A DNA stretch of 42,302 nt. It comes from Sphingomonadales bacterium. Its GTDB lineage: Bacteria > Pseudomonadota > Alphaproteobacteria > Sphingomonadales > Sphingomonadaceae. Each line of letters starts with the position of its first letter. Positions within the stretch are counted from its first letter, which is position 1. Positions 1-7,070 of the stretch are shown piece after piece. Below the pieces are notes generated by a model, which searched no databases, was not told the DNA's origin, and was given only the letters and a program-made list of their open reading frames with translations. Where the stretch lies: the NCBI GenBank assembly GCA_028870315.1, contig JAGWPW010000046.1:1-42302 (forward strand). Reading direction: 5' to 3'. The position numbers were made by a program, and so were the translations under genes.

Positions 1-124
1 CCAGCCTGCCGGCAGTTCGCCAAGCCATCATTGACCGCCTCTCGCGCTCACATCCAACCTGCTGCCCTCACTGTGGCGGCAGTCTTTCTACAGGAGAGAT
101 CCCACTTCTGCCAAAGTAGTGCTA
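1..124. other. Left-edge segment without a recognisable gene
   Basis: A short open frame begins at position 31 on the plus strand. Its composition (Cys/Ser/Ala-rich, no domain) and its run through the palindromic repeats that follow argue against it being a gene. I see no gene end, RNA or transposon terminus that I can defend here. Confidence 0.4.
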
Positions 125-162
125 GAGCCTGTTGCACGAAAGCTGAATCGTGCAACAGGCTC
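125..162. repeat. Perfect inverted repeat, 15-bp arms
   Basis: The left arm GAGCCTGTTGCACGA (125-139) pairs perfectly with TCGTGCAACAGGCTC (148-162) around an 8-nt loop. A C and then AAGTTTTT follow, so on the plus strand it could act as an intrinsic terminator. No plus-strand gene is visible upstream inside the window, so a REP-like palindromic repeat is equally possible. Confidence 0.7.
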
Positions 163-177
163 CAAGTTTTTGTTGTC

Positions 178-225
178 GCATCGTTTAAAGCTAAAAACCG
201 GTGCCCACCTTTTAGCACGATGCTC
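178..225. repeat. Interrupted palindromic intergenic repeat (GCATCG...CGATGC family)
   Basis: Three nested pairings are visible: GCATCGT (178-184) with ACGATGC (217-223), GCTAAAA (190-196) with TTTTAGC (210-216), and GGTG (200-203) with CACC (206-209). The layout matches a class of palindromic intergenic elements common in alphaproteobacteria. Other, more diverged members lie near 14557, 24677 and 34663. The stop codon of the EF-hand gene abuts the element, so it may form the 3' end of that transcript. Confidence 0.65.
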
Positions 226-923
226 TAACGATGCCGGCCCTGCGCATGCTGGAAGGCGGCGAGTTCGTTCTGATCGACATCGTCGTCATGGTCGGTGTCG
301 GCGGTGGCGAAGCGCTGGTTTTCATAGGTCAGGAGGTCGGCAAGGGTCAGGCCCGCGGTGTAATGGGTGTTGGCGCGGGTGAGCATCAGCGCGCCGAGCG
401 GCTCGATCAGCGCGGCGATCGCCTCGTCCTGCTCGCCATCGCCGAGCGGCGGCCCCAGCGTCTCGCCGACGAGGTGGTTCTGATCGACATAGCCGGCGCA
501 ATCGGTGCTGGCGCGCGAGCCGAGCTGCTTTTGCCAGGCGATGAATTCGGCGAGATCGATGTGGCCGTCGTGATTGCGGTCGAGCGCGGCGAAACGGTTG
601 CGGATGATCGCATCGCGGCGCGCGTCGAGCACCGCCTGAAGCTCGACCATGGTGACCATGCCGTCGCGGTTGCTGTCGGCGAGCGCGAACATCGCGGTGA
701 CCGCCTTGTCGAACTTTTCCCGGGTGACCGGCTTCATCAGATGCGGGCGCTCTGCGGGCGGGGTGGTATCGGGCGCTTCATCGCCGGGCGGCACGACCCC
801 GCCCATGCCGCCGCCCATGCCGCCGCCCATTCCGCCCATGCCGCCCATGCCACCGGCCATCTGCGCCGCGGCGGGGCTGGCCAGCAGCAGCAGGCCGGTT
901 GACCAGATCGTCCAGTATCGCAT
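225..923 (-). CDS. Exported EF-hand calcium-binding protein
   Basis: This 232-residue protein begins with a classic signal peptide (hydrophobic LLLLA core, likely cleavage after AAA near residue 20). A low-complexity Met/Gly stretch (MGG/MGGG repeats, residues 22-42) and a Pro-rich linker follow. Three calcium-binding loops can be read: DSNRDGMVTMVE (83-94), DRNHDGHIDLAE (115-126) and DTDHDDDVDQNE (209-220). The third has Asp where the turn Gly normally sits. A fourth, degenerate hand may lie between the second and third. It is probably a periplasmic or surface Ca2+-binding protein; its partner is unknown. It has the same orientation as the upstream operon but sits 76 bp beyond it, and could be transcribed separately. 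Confidence 0.85.
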   Translation of the reverse strand: MRYWTIWSTGLLLLASPAAAQMAGGMGGMGGMGGGMGGGMGGVVPPGDEAPDTTPPAERPHLMKPVTREKFDKAVTAMFALADSNRDGMVTMVELQAVLDARRDAIIRNRFAALDRNHDGHIDLAEFIAWQKQLGSRASTDCAGYVDQNHLVGETLGPPLGDGEQDEAIAALIEPLGALMLTRANTHYTAGLTLADLLTYENQRFATADTDHDDDVDQNELAAFQHAQGRHR

Positions 924-999
924 GGCTCGTTACCTCCTGCATCGCCGCATACAGGCTCGGGGCGGGCGGGAAAGACTTATCGCGTCATGCGGACTGCTA

Positions 1000-2232
1000 T
1001 CACAGGCCATAGCGCAGCTTGACCGCGCGATAGCGGCGCAGGCGTTCTTCCTCGCGCATGTGCCGGGTGACGCGCGGTGTGTCGGCGGGAAGCACGCTTG
1101 CCAGTTCGGCGAATTTCACCAGCCTTGTCCGGAAGCGTGCCGGGTTCTGGCTCAGCAGGTTGCGATAGGTGAGGTTGCCGTCGCTCATCCCCTCGCTGTC
1201 GAGCCAGTTGGCGATGCCGGGATCGTGATGCGCGAGCACGAAGCGGACGATGCCATCGCCGCCGATGCGCGTGCGCGCCGGGGTATAGCTGACCGGGCGG
1301 TACAGAAAGTCGAGGCTGCCGACGAACACCCCGCCGAGGTTGAAGATCCAGAAGCCGTCATGCGGGTCCATCTCGACGATCAGCGCCTCGTCCGCTTCGA
1401 GGTGCCAGACCATATGCGCCGCCATCCGGCCGCGCTTCGCGTCCTCGGCGCTGTCGGCGTGCCGGTCGGCGGGGAAGCGGTTGCGCTGGCCGGGATCGCA
1501 GACCCCGCCCGAATTGGCCCAGCTGTGCTCGGGCCATTGCTCCATCGCGCCCGAAAGGAAGGCGCCCGCCCAGCCGATCGCCTCGATCATCCGGGCGGCA
1601 TCGGGCAGCGGCGGCGGCCCGTCCATGCCGATGCGCTCGATGGTGAGCGTGGTCGGGGTCTCGCCCCAGGCGTCGAACGCCTCGCGGATGAAGAGCTTGC
1701 GGCTGCCCGGCGTGGTCGGCAGCCAGTTCGCGCCCTGCCGCTCGCCACCGATGAACAGCTCGAAATTGCCCTCGGCATCGGTTGCGAGCTGGCTGCCCAT
1801 GATGTTGCATTCGGGAATGTCGCCGAAGGGTTCGTGAAGCGGGGGATTGCCGTTCGCCAGCCGCTCGGGGCGCGGCCCCTGCACGGTGAGGTTGAACCAG
1901 CGCGCGCTGCCGCGCCGCCCGCTGAGCCGATAGGCGTGCGCGCCGTCGATCCACGCCTGGCGATAGGTGAAATCGGCGACATCGCCGCCCAGCTTGCGCG
2001 TCGGCGTGCAGAAGGGATGGATCTGCGGAAACGCGGGGTTCTTCGTTTCGAGCGCGAGATCGAAGGCCTGCCCGAGATTCTGCGTGAGGAAACGCAGCGC
2101 ATCGACCCGGTGCAGTTCGCAGGCCGGGTTCGCTTCCTTGAAGATCATCGCGCCGGCCGCCTGCAACTGCCCGCAGAACCGCTCCCACGCCGCGCGCAGC
2201 GCGTCATCCGCCGGGCCGTCGCCAAAGGCCAT
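1000..2232 (-). CDS. DUF1214-like protein, last gene of a flavin oxidoreductase operon
   Basis: The protein has 410 residues and no signal peptide. The middle resembles DUF1214 proteins: a beta-rich run with YRLSGRRGSARWFNLTV, then GNFELFIGGER, GANWLPTTPGSRKLFIRE and TLTIERIG. The DUF1214 assignment rests on recall of the family pattern (GNWL-type motif, then an L-x-IER strand), so it is moderate. The C-terminal part (HMVWHLEADEALIVEMDP onwards) appears to repeat a similar beta fold. Its role is unknown; relatives often sit beside catabolic or lipid-related genes. The ATG is 3 bp after the stop of the isomerase gene, so translation is probably coupled. Confidence 0.65.
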   Translation of the reverse strand: MAFGDGPADDALRAAWERFCGQLQAAGAMIFKEANPACELHRVDALRFLTQNLGQAFDLALETKNPAFPQIHPFCTPTRKLGGDVADFTYRQAWIDGAHAYRLSGRRGSARWFNLTVQGPRPERLANGNPPLHEPFGDIPECNIMGSQLATDAEGNFELFIGGERQGANWLPTTPGSRKLFIREAFDAWGETPTTLTIERIGMDGPPPLPDAARMIEAIGWAGAFLSGAMEQWPEHSWANSGGVCDPGQRNRFPADRHADSAEDAKRGRMAAHMVWHLEADEALIVEMDPHDGFWIFNLGGVFVGSLDFLYRPVSYTPARTRIGGDGIVRFVLAHHDPGIANWLDSEGMSDGNLTYRNLLSQNPARFRTRLVKFAELASVLPADTPRVTRHMREEERLRRYRAVKLRYGL

Positions 2233-2235
2233 CGC

Positions 2236-3045
2236 TCATGCTCCCCATCGAGTCAGGATTTCGGACAGCCGCTCGGCGGCGCGGGCAAAGGCGGCGCGGT
2301 GGCCCTCCTCGACGATGCGCGGCCCGGTGAGTTCCAGATCGAACACCCCGGCATAGCCGGCATCGAGCAGGTCGCCGACCAGCCGGTCGAGTGGCACCAT
2401 GCCATCGCCGGGGACCGCGCGGCACGGGGTGCTGCGATCGCCGGGCACATAATCGCTGAGCTGGACGAGCCCGGCGAGCGGCATGGCGCGGGCGAATTTC
2501 GCCTTGAGCCCGCCCTCGAACCAGCAGGCGCCGAGATCGATGCACACGCCGATCCCGGCGATCTCGGCCAGCCGGATGGTGTCATCGAGGGTATGCGCGA
2601 AATGGATGTCGGCGTTGAGGAGATTGGCGGTCTCGACGAGCAGCGCAACGCCCCTGGCCGCGGCATGCGGGCGGCAGGGCGCGATCAGCGCGGCGAAGCG
2701 TTCGGCCGCCGGCTCCCAGTCGAGGCGCCCGCGCCCGCCCGAGACGACATACAGCGCGCGCGTGCCGAGGAGCGCGGCGGCGTCGATCGCGTCATTGAGG
2801 TGGAGCGCCGCCTCGCCACGGTCGTGCTCGACATCGGGATAGCGGGCGAAGGGCTGGGTCATGTTGGTGGCGGCGGTGCCGCCCGGCGCCAGCGCCGCGC
2901 GCGCCTCGTCCAGCGTTTCGGGGCCCAGCATATGCGGGTTCACCAGCGTCATGTGGGCCACGCCGATGCCGCGGCAGAAGGCGATGAAGGCCGGCGTGCT
3001 TTCGGCGAGGAAGCCGACCTGGTGCAGGCAGACGCGCGGATGCAT
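2236..3045 (-). CDS. Sugar phosphate isomerase/epimerase-type TIM barrel protein
   Basis: This 269-residue protein fits the xylose-isomerase-like TIM barrel (AP endonuclease 2) superfamily. Alternating strands carry acidic and His metal-ligand candidates: LLVETANLL, DIHFAHT, GVCIDLGACWFEG, LVQLSDYVPGD and GVFDLELTG. The substrate cannot be told from sequence; relatives include inosose, hydroxypyruvate and sugar-phosphate isomerases. Its start codon shares one base with the stop of the sulfotransferase gene (TGATG). This tight coupling suggests the two enzymes act in one pathway. Confidence 0.8.
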   Translation of the reverse strand: MHPRVCLHQVGFLAESTPAFIAFCRGIGVAHMTLVNPHMLGPETLDEARAALAPGGTAATNMTQPFARYPDVEHDRGEAALHLNDAIDAAALLGTRALYVVSGGRGRLDWEPAAERFAALIAPCRPHAAARGVALLVETANLLNADIHFAHTLDDTIRLAEIAGIGVCIDLGACWFEGGLKAKFARAMPLAGLVQLSDYVPGDRSTPCRAVPGDGMVPLDRLVGDLLDAGYAGVFDLELTGPRIVEEGHRAAFARAAERLSEILTRWGA

Positions 3046-4214
3046 CAGCCGCGCCGCTCGATCGGCACGTCATAGCGTTCGCGAAAGCTGCGGAATTCCT
3101 CGTTGAGCGCGTCGATATCCTCGCCCGCATCGACCAGCAGCTGCGCCGAATAATGGAACTTGCCGTGGCGGTCGGGCCGGTTGTCGGCAAGATAGGCGCG
3201 CATCGCCGCCTCGGCCGCCGGGGTGAAGTCCCGCCCGGCGAAGGCGTAATAGCCGCGCAGCGTGCCGACCGGATCGGCGACGAAATCGACATAGCGCACA
3301 TGATGGATACGCCGGTCGGCAAGCAGCGGGTTGGCCATGGTGTTGGCAATGCTGGCGCGGACGCGGGCGAGATGGCTCCTGGCCTCGGCAACGAGGTCGA
3401 TCGTGCCGACGATGCCTTCCATGATGTCGGCCATCATCATCGTCGAGGACGCCGCGACCTGCACCGGATCGCGATGCAGCCATACCAGCGTCGCATCGGG
3501 ATAGGCGTCGAAGAATTCCTTGAGGCGGTGGCCGTGGAAGCCCTTGAGCACCCAGCGCTTCTTTTCGCGCCCATACTGGCAGGCCTGGAGCATCGCCTTG
3601 TGGATGCGGTATTGCGCCGCCGCGTCGGTCGGAAGCCCGGTCGCAAGGTGCTGCATGGGGACGCGCCACCAGGCGGTGGGGGTCATCACCCGGAAATCGA
3701 AGGCCCAGGTGCGCTCGTCCTCGGGCAGGCCATCGCCCAGCATGTCGTTGTAGGGGTGGCAGTGAAGCCATTTCCACATTTTCGCGTTGATCTCGCGCCA
3801 TTCGTCATCGGCCAGCGCGCGGCGCGGGTCCACGCCGGTGACCGTGCCCGGCGGCGGCGAGGGGTGCATCACCTCCCAGAAGCGCAGCGCGCGCGCATCG
3901 GGATCGGCGGCCATCAGCGCGTGCATGAGGGTGGTGCCCGAGCGCGGCTCGCCGGTCGCGAACATCGGCGCCTCGATCACTTCCTCAGCGAGCGCAAAGC
4001 GCTTGCGGTCCTCGAAGAAGCGCAGGCGGTCGGTCAGCAGCCAGTGGATGTTGCCCGCAGCCGCGATCCGGCCGGCCGCGTCCATCGGGATCGCATTGAT
4101 ATGCGCGAGCGCGAGCGCGAAGCGATCGGCAAAGGTCGGATCGGCCCAGTCGGAAAGCCCGGTCGCGGCCTGCGCGCCGGCGAGCAGGGTGAAGGCATCG
4201 AGCGGCTGGCTCAT
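3045..4214 (-). CDS. PAPS-dependent sulfotransferase family protein
   Basis: The start is placed at the ATG at 4214 (MSQPLDAF), giving 389 residues. A longer frame begins at 4298, but its first 28 residues are Arg/Cys-rich and overlap the upstream gene. The 5'-phosphosulfate loop is clear (ATGEPRSGTTLMHALM), and WLHRDPVQVAASSTMM matches the 3'-phosphate-binding strand and helix. A WKWLHCHPYND segment lies between them. The family moves a sulfuryl group from PAPS to an alcohol, lipid or phenol, and many bacterial members have no known acceptor. It follows the flavin oxidoreductase gene by 13 bp. Confidence 0.87.
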   Translation of the reverse strand: MSQPLDAFTLLAGAQAATGLSDWADPTFADRFALALAHINAIPMDAAGRIAAAGNIHWLLTDRLRFFEDRKRFALAEEVIEAPMFATGEPRSGTTLMHALMAADPDARALRFWEVMHPSPPPGTVTGVDPRRALADDEWREINAKMWKWLHCHPYNDMLGDGLPEDERTWAFDFRVMTPTAWWRVPMQHLATGLPTDAAAQYRIHKAMLQACQYGREKKRWVLKGFHGHRLKEFFDAYPDATLVWLHRDPVQVAASSTMMMADIMEGIVGTIDLVAEARSHLARVRASIANTMANPLLADRRIHHVRYVDFVADPVGTLRGYYAFAGRDFTPAAEAAMRAYLADNRPDRHGKFHYSAQLLVDAGEDIDALNEEFRSFRERYDVPIERRG

Positions 4215-4227
4215 GCGCCCGATCCGC

Positions 4228-5343
4228 TCAAGAACACAGCCGCAGCACTTCGTCCTCGACCGCGCGCACCTTCGCCGCCGACTTCGCGCCATAGGCAAGG
4301 CCGGCCATGCCGCCGTAGTCCATCACCTTGAAGACGCGCATCCCGGCATCGGCGAGGCCCTTGAACTTGGCGGCGACCTGCCGCGGGCTGCCGACCGGGA
4401 AGATGTCGCGGATCGCCTGGGTGTTCACCGCCTCGCAGAAGGCGATGATCTTCTCGCGGCTCAATTTGACCGGATCGAAATCCATGATCCCGCGCCAGTC
4501 CGGCCCCATCGGGTGGTCATAGCCGAATTGGCGCAGATCCTGCGCCGTCAGCATCAGGATGATCGACTTGACCATCGGCTTTTCCAGCATCTCGGCGATC
4601 TCGTCCTCCTCGCCGATCAGGCTGATCTGGGTGATCGCCGGCACGAAGCCGCTCATGTCGCGCCCTGCCGCCTCGCCCGCATCGGTGATGAGCTTGAGCT
4701 TTGCCGCGTAATCCTCGGGCGTGTAGCTGCCCGCCGGCCACCAGCCATCGGCCTCGCGCCCGGTGATCTTGAGCATGCGCGGGCCGGCGGCGCCCATCCA
4801 GATCGGCGGGGGCTTGCCGTCGAACAGCTCGGTATCCATCCGGGCATGTTCGAGCCGGTAGAATTCGCCATGGAAATCGACCGGGCCATCGCTGTGCCAC
4901 AGCAATTTTATGACCTTGATCGCTTCTTCGAGCCGGCTCACCGGCCGTTCGAAATCGAAGCCGTAGGGCACGGTATTTTCGAGCTCGCCCGAGCCGAGCC
5001 CGAGGATGAAGCGGCCCTTCGACAGATGATCGAGCGTCAGCGCGGTCTGCGCCAGCATCGCCGGATGGCGGCGGACGGTATCGACCACGGTCGTCGCGAT
5101 CGGCGTGTGCCGGGTCAGCACCGCCGCCGCGCCCGCCACCGCCATGCCGTCTAGATGGCGGTGCGGGCTGGGCGAGACGGTGGCGAGATCGGTGAATTCG
5201 GGGGTCCAGATCGAATCCGGCCAGAAACTGACCATATGGTCAGGAAGCCAGATCGAATGGTAACGTCCGCTGTCATAATCGCCCAGCGCCTCGATCCCCA
5301 GCGGCAGGGTGGTGCGCAGGAAGGCGGCGGGCTGGACGTTCAT
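4228..5343 (-). CDS. LLM-class (luciferase-like) flavin-dependent oxidoreductase
   Basis: This 371-residue protein has the bacterial-luciferase TIM barrel signature. It shows SIWLPDHM near the N-terminus, TTVVDTVRRHPAMLAQTALTLDHLSKGR followed by LGLGSGE, PIWMGAAGPRML, then ADGWWPAG. The pattern resembles F420/FMN-dependent reductases such as methylene-H4MPT reductase-like or F420-dependent dehydrogenase-like members. The cofactor cannot be fixed from sequence. A good ribosome site (GAGAGGAG) precedes the ATG. It is the promoter-proximal gene of the four-gene operon and diverges from the LuxR-type regulator, which probably controls it. Confidence 0.88.
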   Translation of the reverse strand: MNVQPAAFLRTTLPLGIEALGDYDSGRYHSIWLPDHMVSFWPDSIWTPEFTDLATVSPSPHRHLDGMAVAGAAAVLTRHTPIATTVVDTVRRHPAMLAQTALTLDHLSKGRFILGLGSGELENTVPYGFDFERPVSRLEEAIKVIKLLWHSDGPVDFHGEFYRLEHARMDTELFDGKPPPIWMGAAGPRMLKITGREADGWWPAGSYTPEDYAAKLKLITDAGEAAGRDMSGFVPAITQISLIGEEDEIAEMLEKPMVKSIILMLTAQDLRQFGYDHPMGPDWRGIMDFDPVKLSREKIIAFCEAVNTQAIRDIFPVGSPRQVAAKFKGLADAGMRVFKVMDYGGMAGLAYGAKSAAKVRAVEDEVLRLCS

Positions 5344-5418
5344 CGGGCTCCTCTCTCACTCTCTCGCTTTGCGCGGCTTGCTTGCGGGACAAGTGTGGCA
5401 TAGGGCGGCCTTCGCGTA

Positions 5419-5434
5419 ATCCCCATATGGGGAT
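5419..5434. promoter_or_regulatory. Perfect 16-bp palindrome, candidate LuxR-type operator
   Basis: ATCCCCATATGGGGAT is fully self-complementary. It lies in the 100-bp gap between the divergent oxidoreductase operon (start 5343) and the LuxR-type gene (start 5444), 9 bp before the latter. Its size and symmetry suit a dimeric helix-turn-helix regulator. The position next to the ribosome site would allow autorepression. The assignment to the neighbouring regulator is inference. Confidence 0.5.
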
Positions 5435-5443
5435 AGAGGGCGG

Positions 5444-6568
5444 ATGAAGGACGAGGATGCACCGCTGATCGAGGCGCTGATCGCCGGCATCGGCGAGGAG
5501 CCGCCGTGGCAGCGCTTCGTCCATCTTCTGCGCACGAGCCTTGGCGCCGATTACGCCAGCATCACTTTCCGCCCGCTGGGCCAGGCCGGGCCGCCGCAGC
5601 CGCGCAAGGGCGCGCCGAGCCGGGTGGTGCACATCGCCTCGGGGCGCGAATCGCCCGCGCCCGTCGCGCAATCCTATCGCGACGGGTTGTGGGCGAGCGA
5701 TCCGATGCCCTATCACGCGCTTGCCCCGGGCCGGGTCTATGCGCTCGCCGAGCTGCTCACCGCGAGCGATCCGGCGCATGAGGCCTATCGGCGCCAGCTG
5801 CTCGCGCCCTCGGGGATGAACCAGCTGCGGATGATGCGCTTCCAGTCGGCCGAGGGGGTTTCGGGCTGGCTGACGCTGTCGCGCGAACGCGTGGACTTCA
5901 CCATCGGCGAGGAGGCGCGCCTCGCGGGGCTCGCGCCGTTCCTGTGCGCCGCGCTCACCGCCTATGGCGCGCTCGAAGCCGAGCGCATGGCGGGCGCGGT
6001 GGCGGGGGCGGCGATCCGTCGGCTCGATTTCGCCTGGCTGACGCTCGATGCAACCGGCCGGGTGCTCGACAGCGATGCCGAAGGCGCGCGGCTGCTGTCG
6101 GAGGGACACATCCTCCAGCGCGGGGCGGGCGGCAGGCTGTCGGCGCGCGGCGCGGTCGGCCGGGCGATCACCGGCGCGATCGCCGCGCTGGACGCCGCGC
6201 CGCACAGCCGCCCGCGCGCGATCGTGCTGTCGCGCGAGCCCTGGCTCGACATGCTGCTGGTGCCCGCGCTCGCCGCGCCGCGCAGCGCAAGGCCCGCGCC
6301 CGCGCTCATCGCCTATATCCACGCCGATCGCTGGTCCTCGGCGGACCGTTGCGAGCAGCTTGGCCAGCTCTTCGACCTGTTGCCCAGCGAAGCGCGGCTG
6401 GCGCTGGCGCTCAGCCGCGGCATGTCGATTGCCGAGGCGGCGGCGGAACTGCGGCTCACGGTCGAATCGGCGCGCACCTATTCCAAGCGGATCTATGCCA
6501 AGACCGGCGCGCGCGGGCAGGCCGACCTCTTGCGTTTCATCCACAGGAGCGTGCTGACGATTGCCTGA
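5444..6568 (+). CDS. LuxR-type helix-turn-helix transcriptional regulator
   Basis: The protein has 374 residues. The C-terminus (about 313-370) is a LuxR/FixJ-type HTH: LLPSEARLALALSRGMSIAE, then LRLTVESARTYSKRIYAKTGARGQADLLRFI. This matches the usual pattern of T-x-x-T-V-K-T-H-x-x-x-I-x-x-K-x-G with substitutions. The N-terminal ~190 residues look like a GAF/PAS-like sensory fold (YRDGLWASDPM, SGWLTLSRER); no autoinducer-domain or receiver Asp pattern is evident. A second PAS-like segment (FAWLTLDATGRVLDSDAEGA) lies mid-protein. It diverges from the flavin oxidoreductase operon and is its most likely local regulator. The ligand is unknown. Confidence 0.85.
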   Translation: MKDEDAPLIEALIAGIGEEPPWQRFVHLLRTSLGADYASITFRPLGQAGPPQPRKGAPSRVVHIASGRESPAPVAQSYRDGLWASDPMPYHALAPGRVYALAELLTASDPAHEAYRRQLLAPSGMNQLRMMRFQSAEGVSGWLTLSRERVDFTIGEEARLAGLAPFLCAALTAYGALEAERMAGAVAGAAIRRLDFAWLTLDATGRVLDSDAEGARLLSEGHILQRGAGGRLSARGAVGRAITGAIAALDAAPHSRPRAIVLSREPWLDMLLVPALAAPRSARPAPALIAYIHADRWSSADRCEQLGQLFDLLPSEARLALALSRGMSIAEAAAELRLTVESARTYSKRIYAKTGARGQADLLRFIHRSVLTIA

Positions 6569-6658
6569 ATATTCGCAGCAGCGTCTGCCGCCGATCGTCC
6601 GGTCGCGGACCACACCCGGCCGCGTGCCGTGAAGGCCGACGGTCCTGCCATGCTTCAC

Positions 6659-6682
6659 AGCCCGTTTCAAAACCCTGCGCGG
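6659..6682. repeat. Partial copy of a dispersed intergenic repeat
   Basis: AGCCCGTTTC followed by AAAACCCTGCGCGG lies between the LuxR-type gene and tRNA-Phe. A closely similar stretch starts at 31600, where a second arm makes it an inverted repeat. This copy appears to have lost that arm. Confidence 0.45.
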
Positions 6683-6695
6683 CGAGCGGCGGCGA

Positions 6696-6771
6696 TGGTG
6701 CCCGGGGACAGAATCGAACTGCCGACACCGTGATTTTCAGTCACGTGCTCTACCAACTGAGCTACCCGGGC
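6696..6771 (-). tRNA. tRNA-Phe (anticodon GAA)
   Basis: On the minus strand the 76-nt gene starts with acceptor arm GCCCGGG and ends with CCCGGGC, then A and an encoded CCA. The D arm has GCTCAGTTGGTAGAGC. The anticodon arm is GTGA-CTGAAAA-TCAC, with anticodon GAA. The T arm contains TTCGATTC. The gene follows yacG by 131 bp on the same strand, the usual alphaproteobacterial infA-maf-RNase-yacG-tRNA arrangement. Confidence 0.97.
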
Positions 6772-6902
6772 ATCGGCGCGGCGGGGTCTTTGGCAAGACC
6801 GGCGCGGTTGGTCGCGCGCCTATGGCGAGCCATGGCACGCCTGTCCACCCTTTTTGCGCCCGCCTCTTTGCGCGCCGTTGCCGGCGCGCGCGGCGGCGGC
6901 GG

Positions 6903-7070
6903 TCAGGCCTTGTCCTCCTCGGGATCGAGCGCGGGCGGGCCGGGGAGCGCATAGCCATCGCCGAGCCATCGCAGAAGGTCGCGGTCCTTGCAGCGCTTCG
7001 AGCAGAAGGGCGCGAAGGCGGGGCTGCGGGGGCGTTGGCAGATCGGGCATTTGCGGCGCGCGTCGGTCAT
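6903..7070 (-). CDS. yacG: YacG-type zinc-ribbon protein (DNA gyrase inhibitor family)
   Basis: This 55-residue protein has the Cys4 zinc ribbon CPICQRP...APFCSKRCKDRDLLRWL, with Cys pairs C-x2-C and C-x3-C. The RWL and YALPG segments of the family follow, and the acidic tail (DPEEDKA) is also typical. In E. coli, YacG binds GyrB and inhibits gyrase. The start is the ATG at 7070, which overlaps the stop of the RNase-like gene (ATGA); a longer frame to 7169 only adds sequence shadowing that gene. Confidence 0.92.
   Translation of the reverse strand: MTDARRKCPICQRPRSPAFAPFCSKRCKDRDLLRWLGDGYALPGPPALDPEEDKA

Noticed and set aside
31..228. 65-codon plus-strand frame at the left edge
   Set aside because: It reads through two palindromic repeats and has no recognisable domain.
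649..3075. 808-codon plus-strand open frame
   Set aside because: It runs antisense to the EF-hand, DUF1214-like and isomerase genes, has no domain, and is a GC-rich shadow frame.
5273..6670. 465-codon minus-strand frame opposite the LuxR-type gene
   Set aside because: Low-complexity Arg/Gly/Ala composition and overlap with the LuxR-type gene and the 5' part of the LLM gene; a shadow frame.
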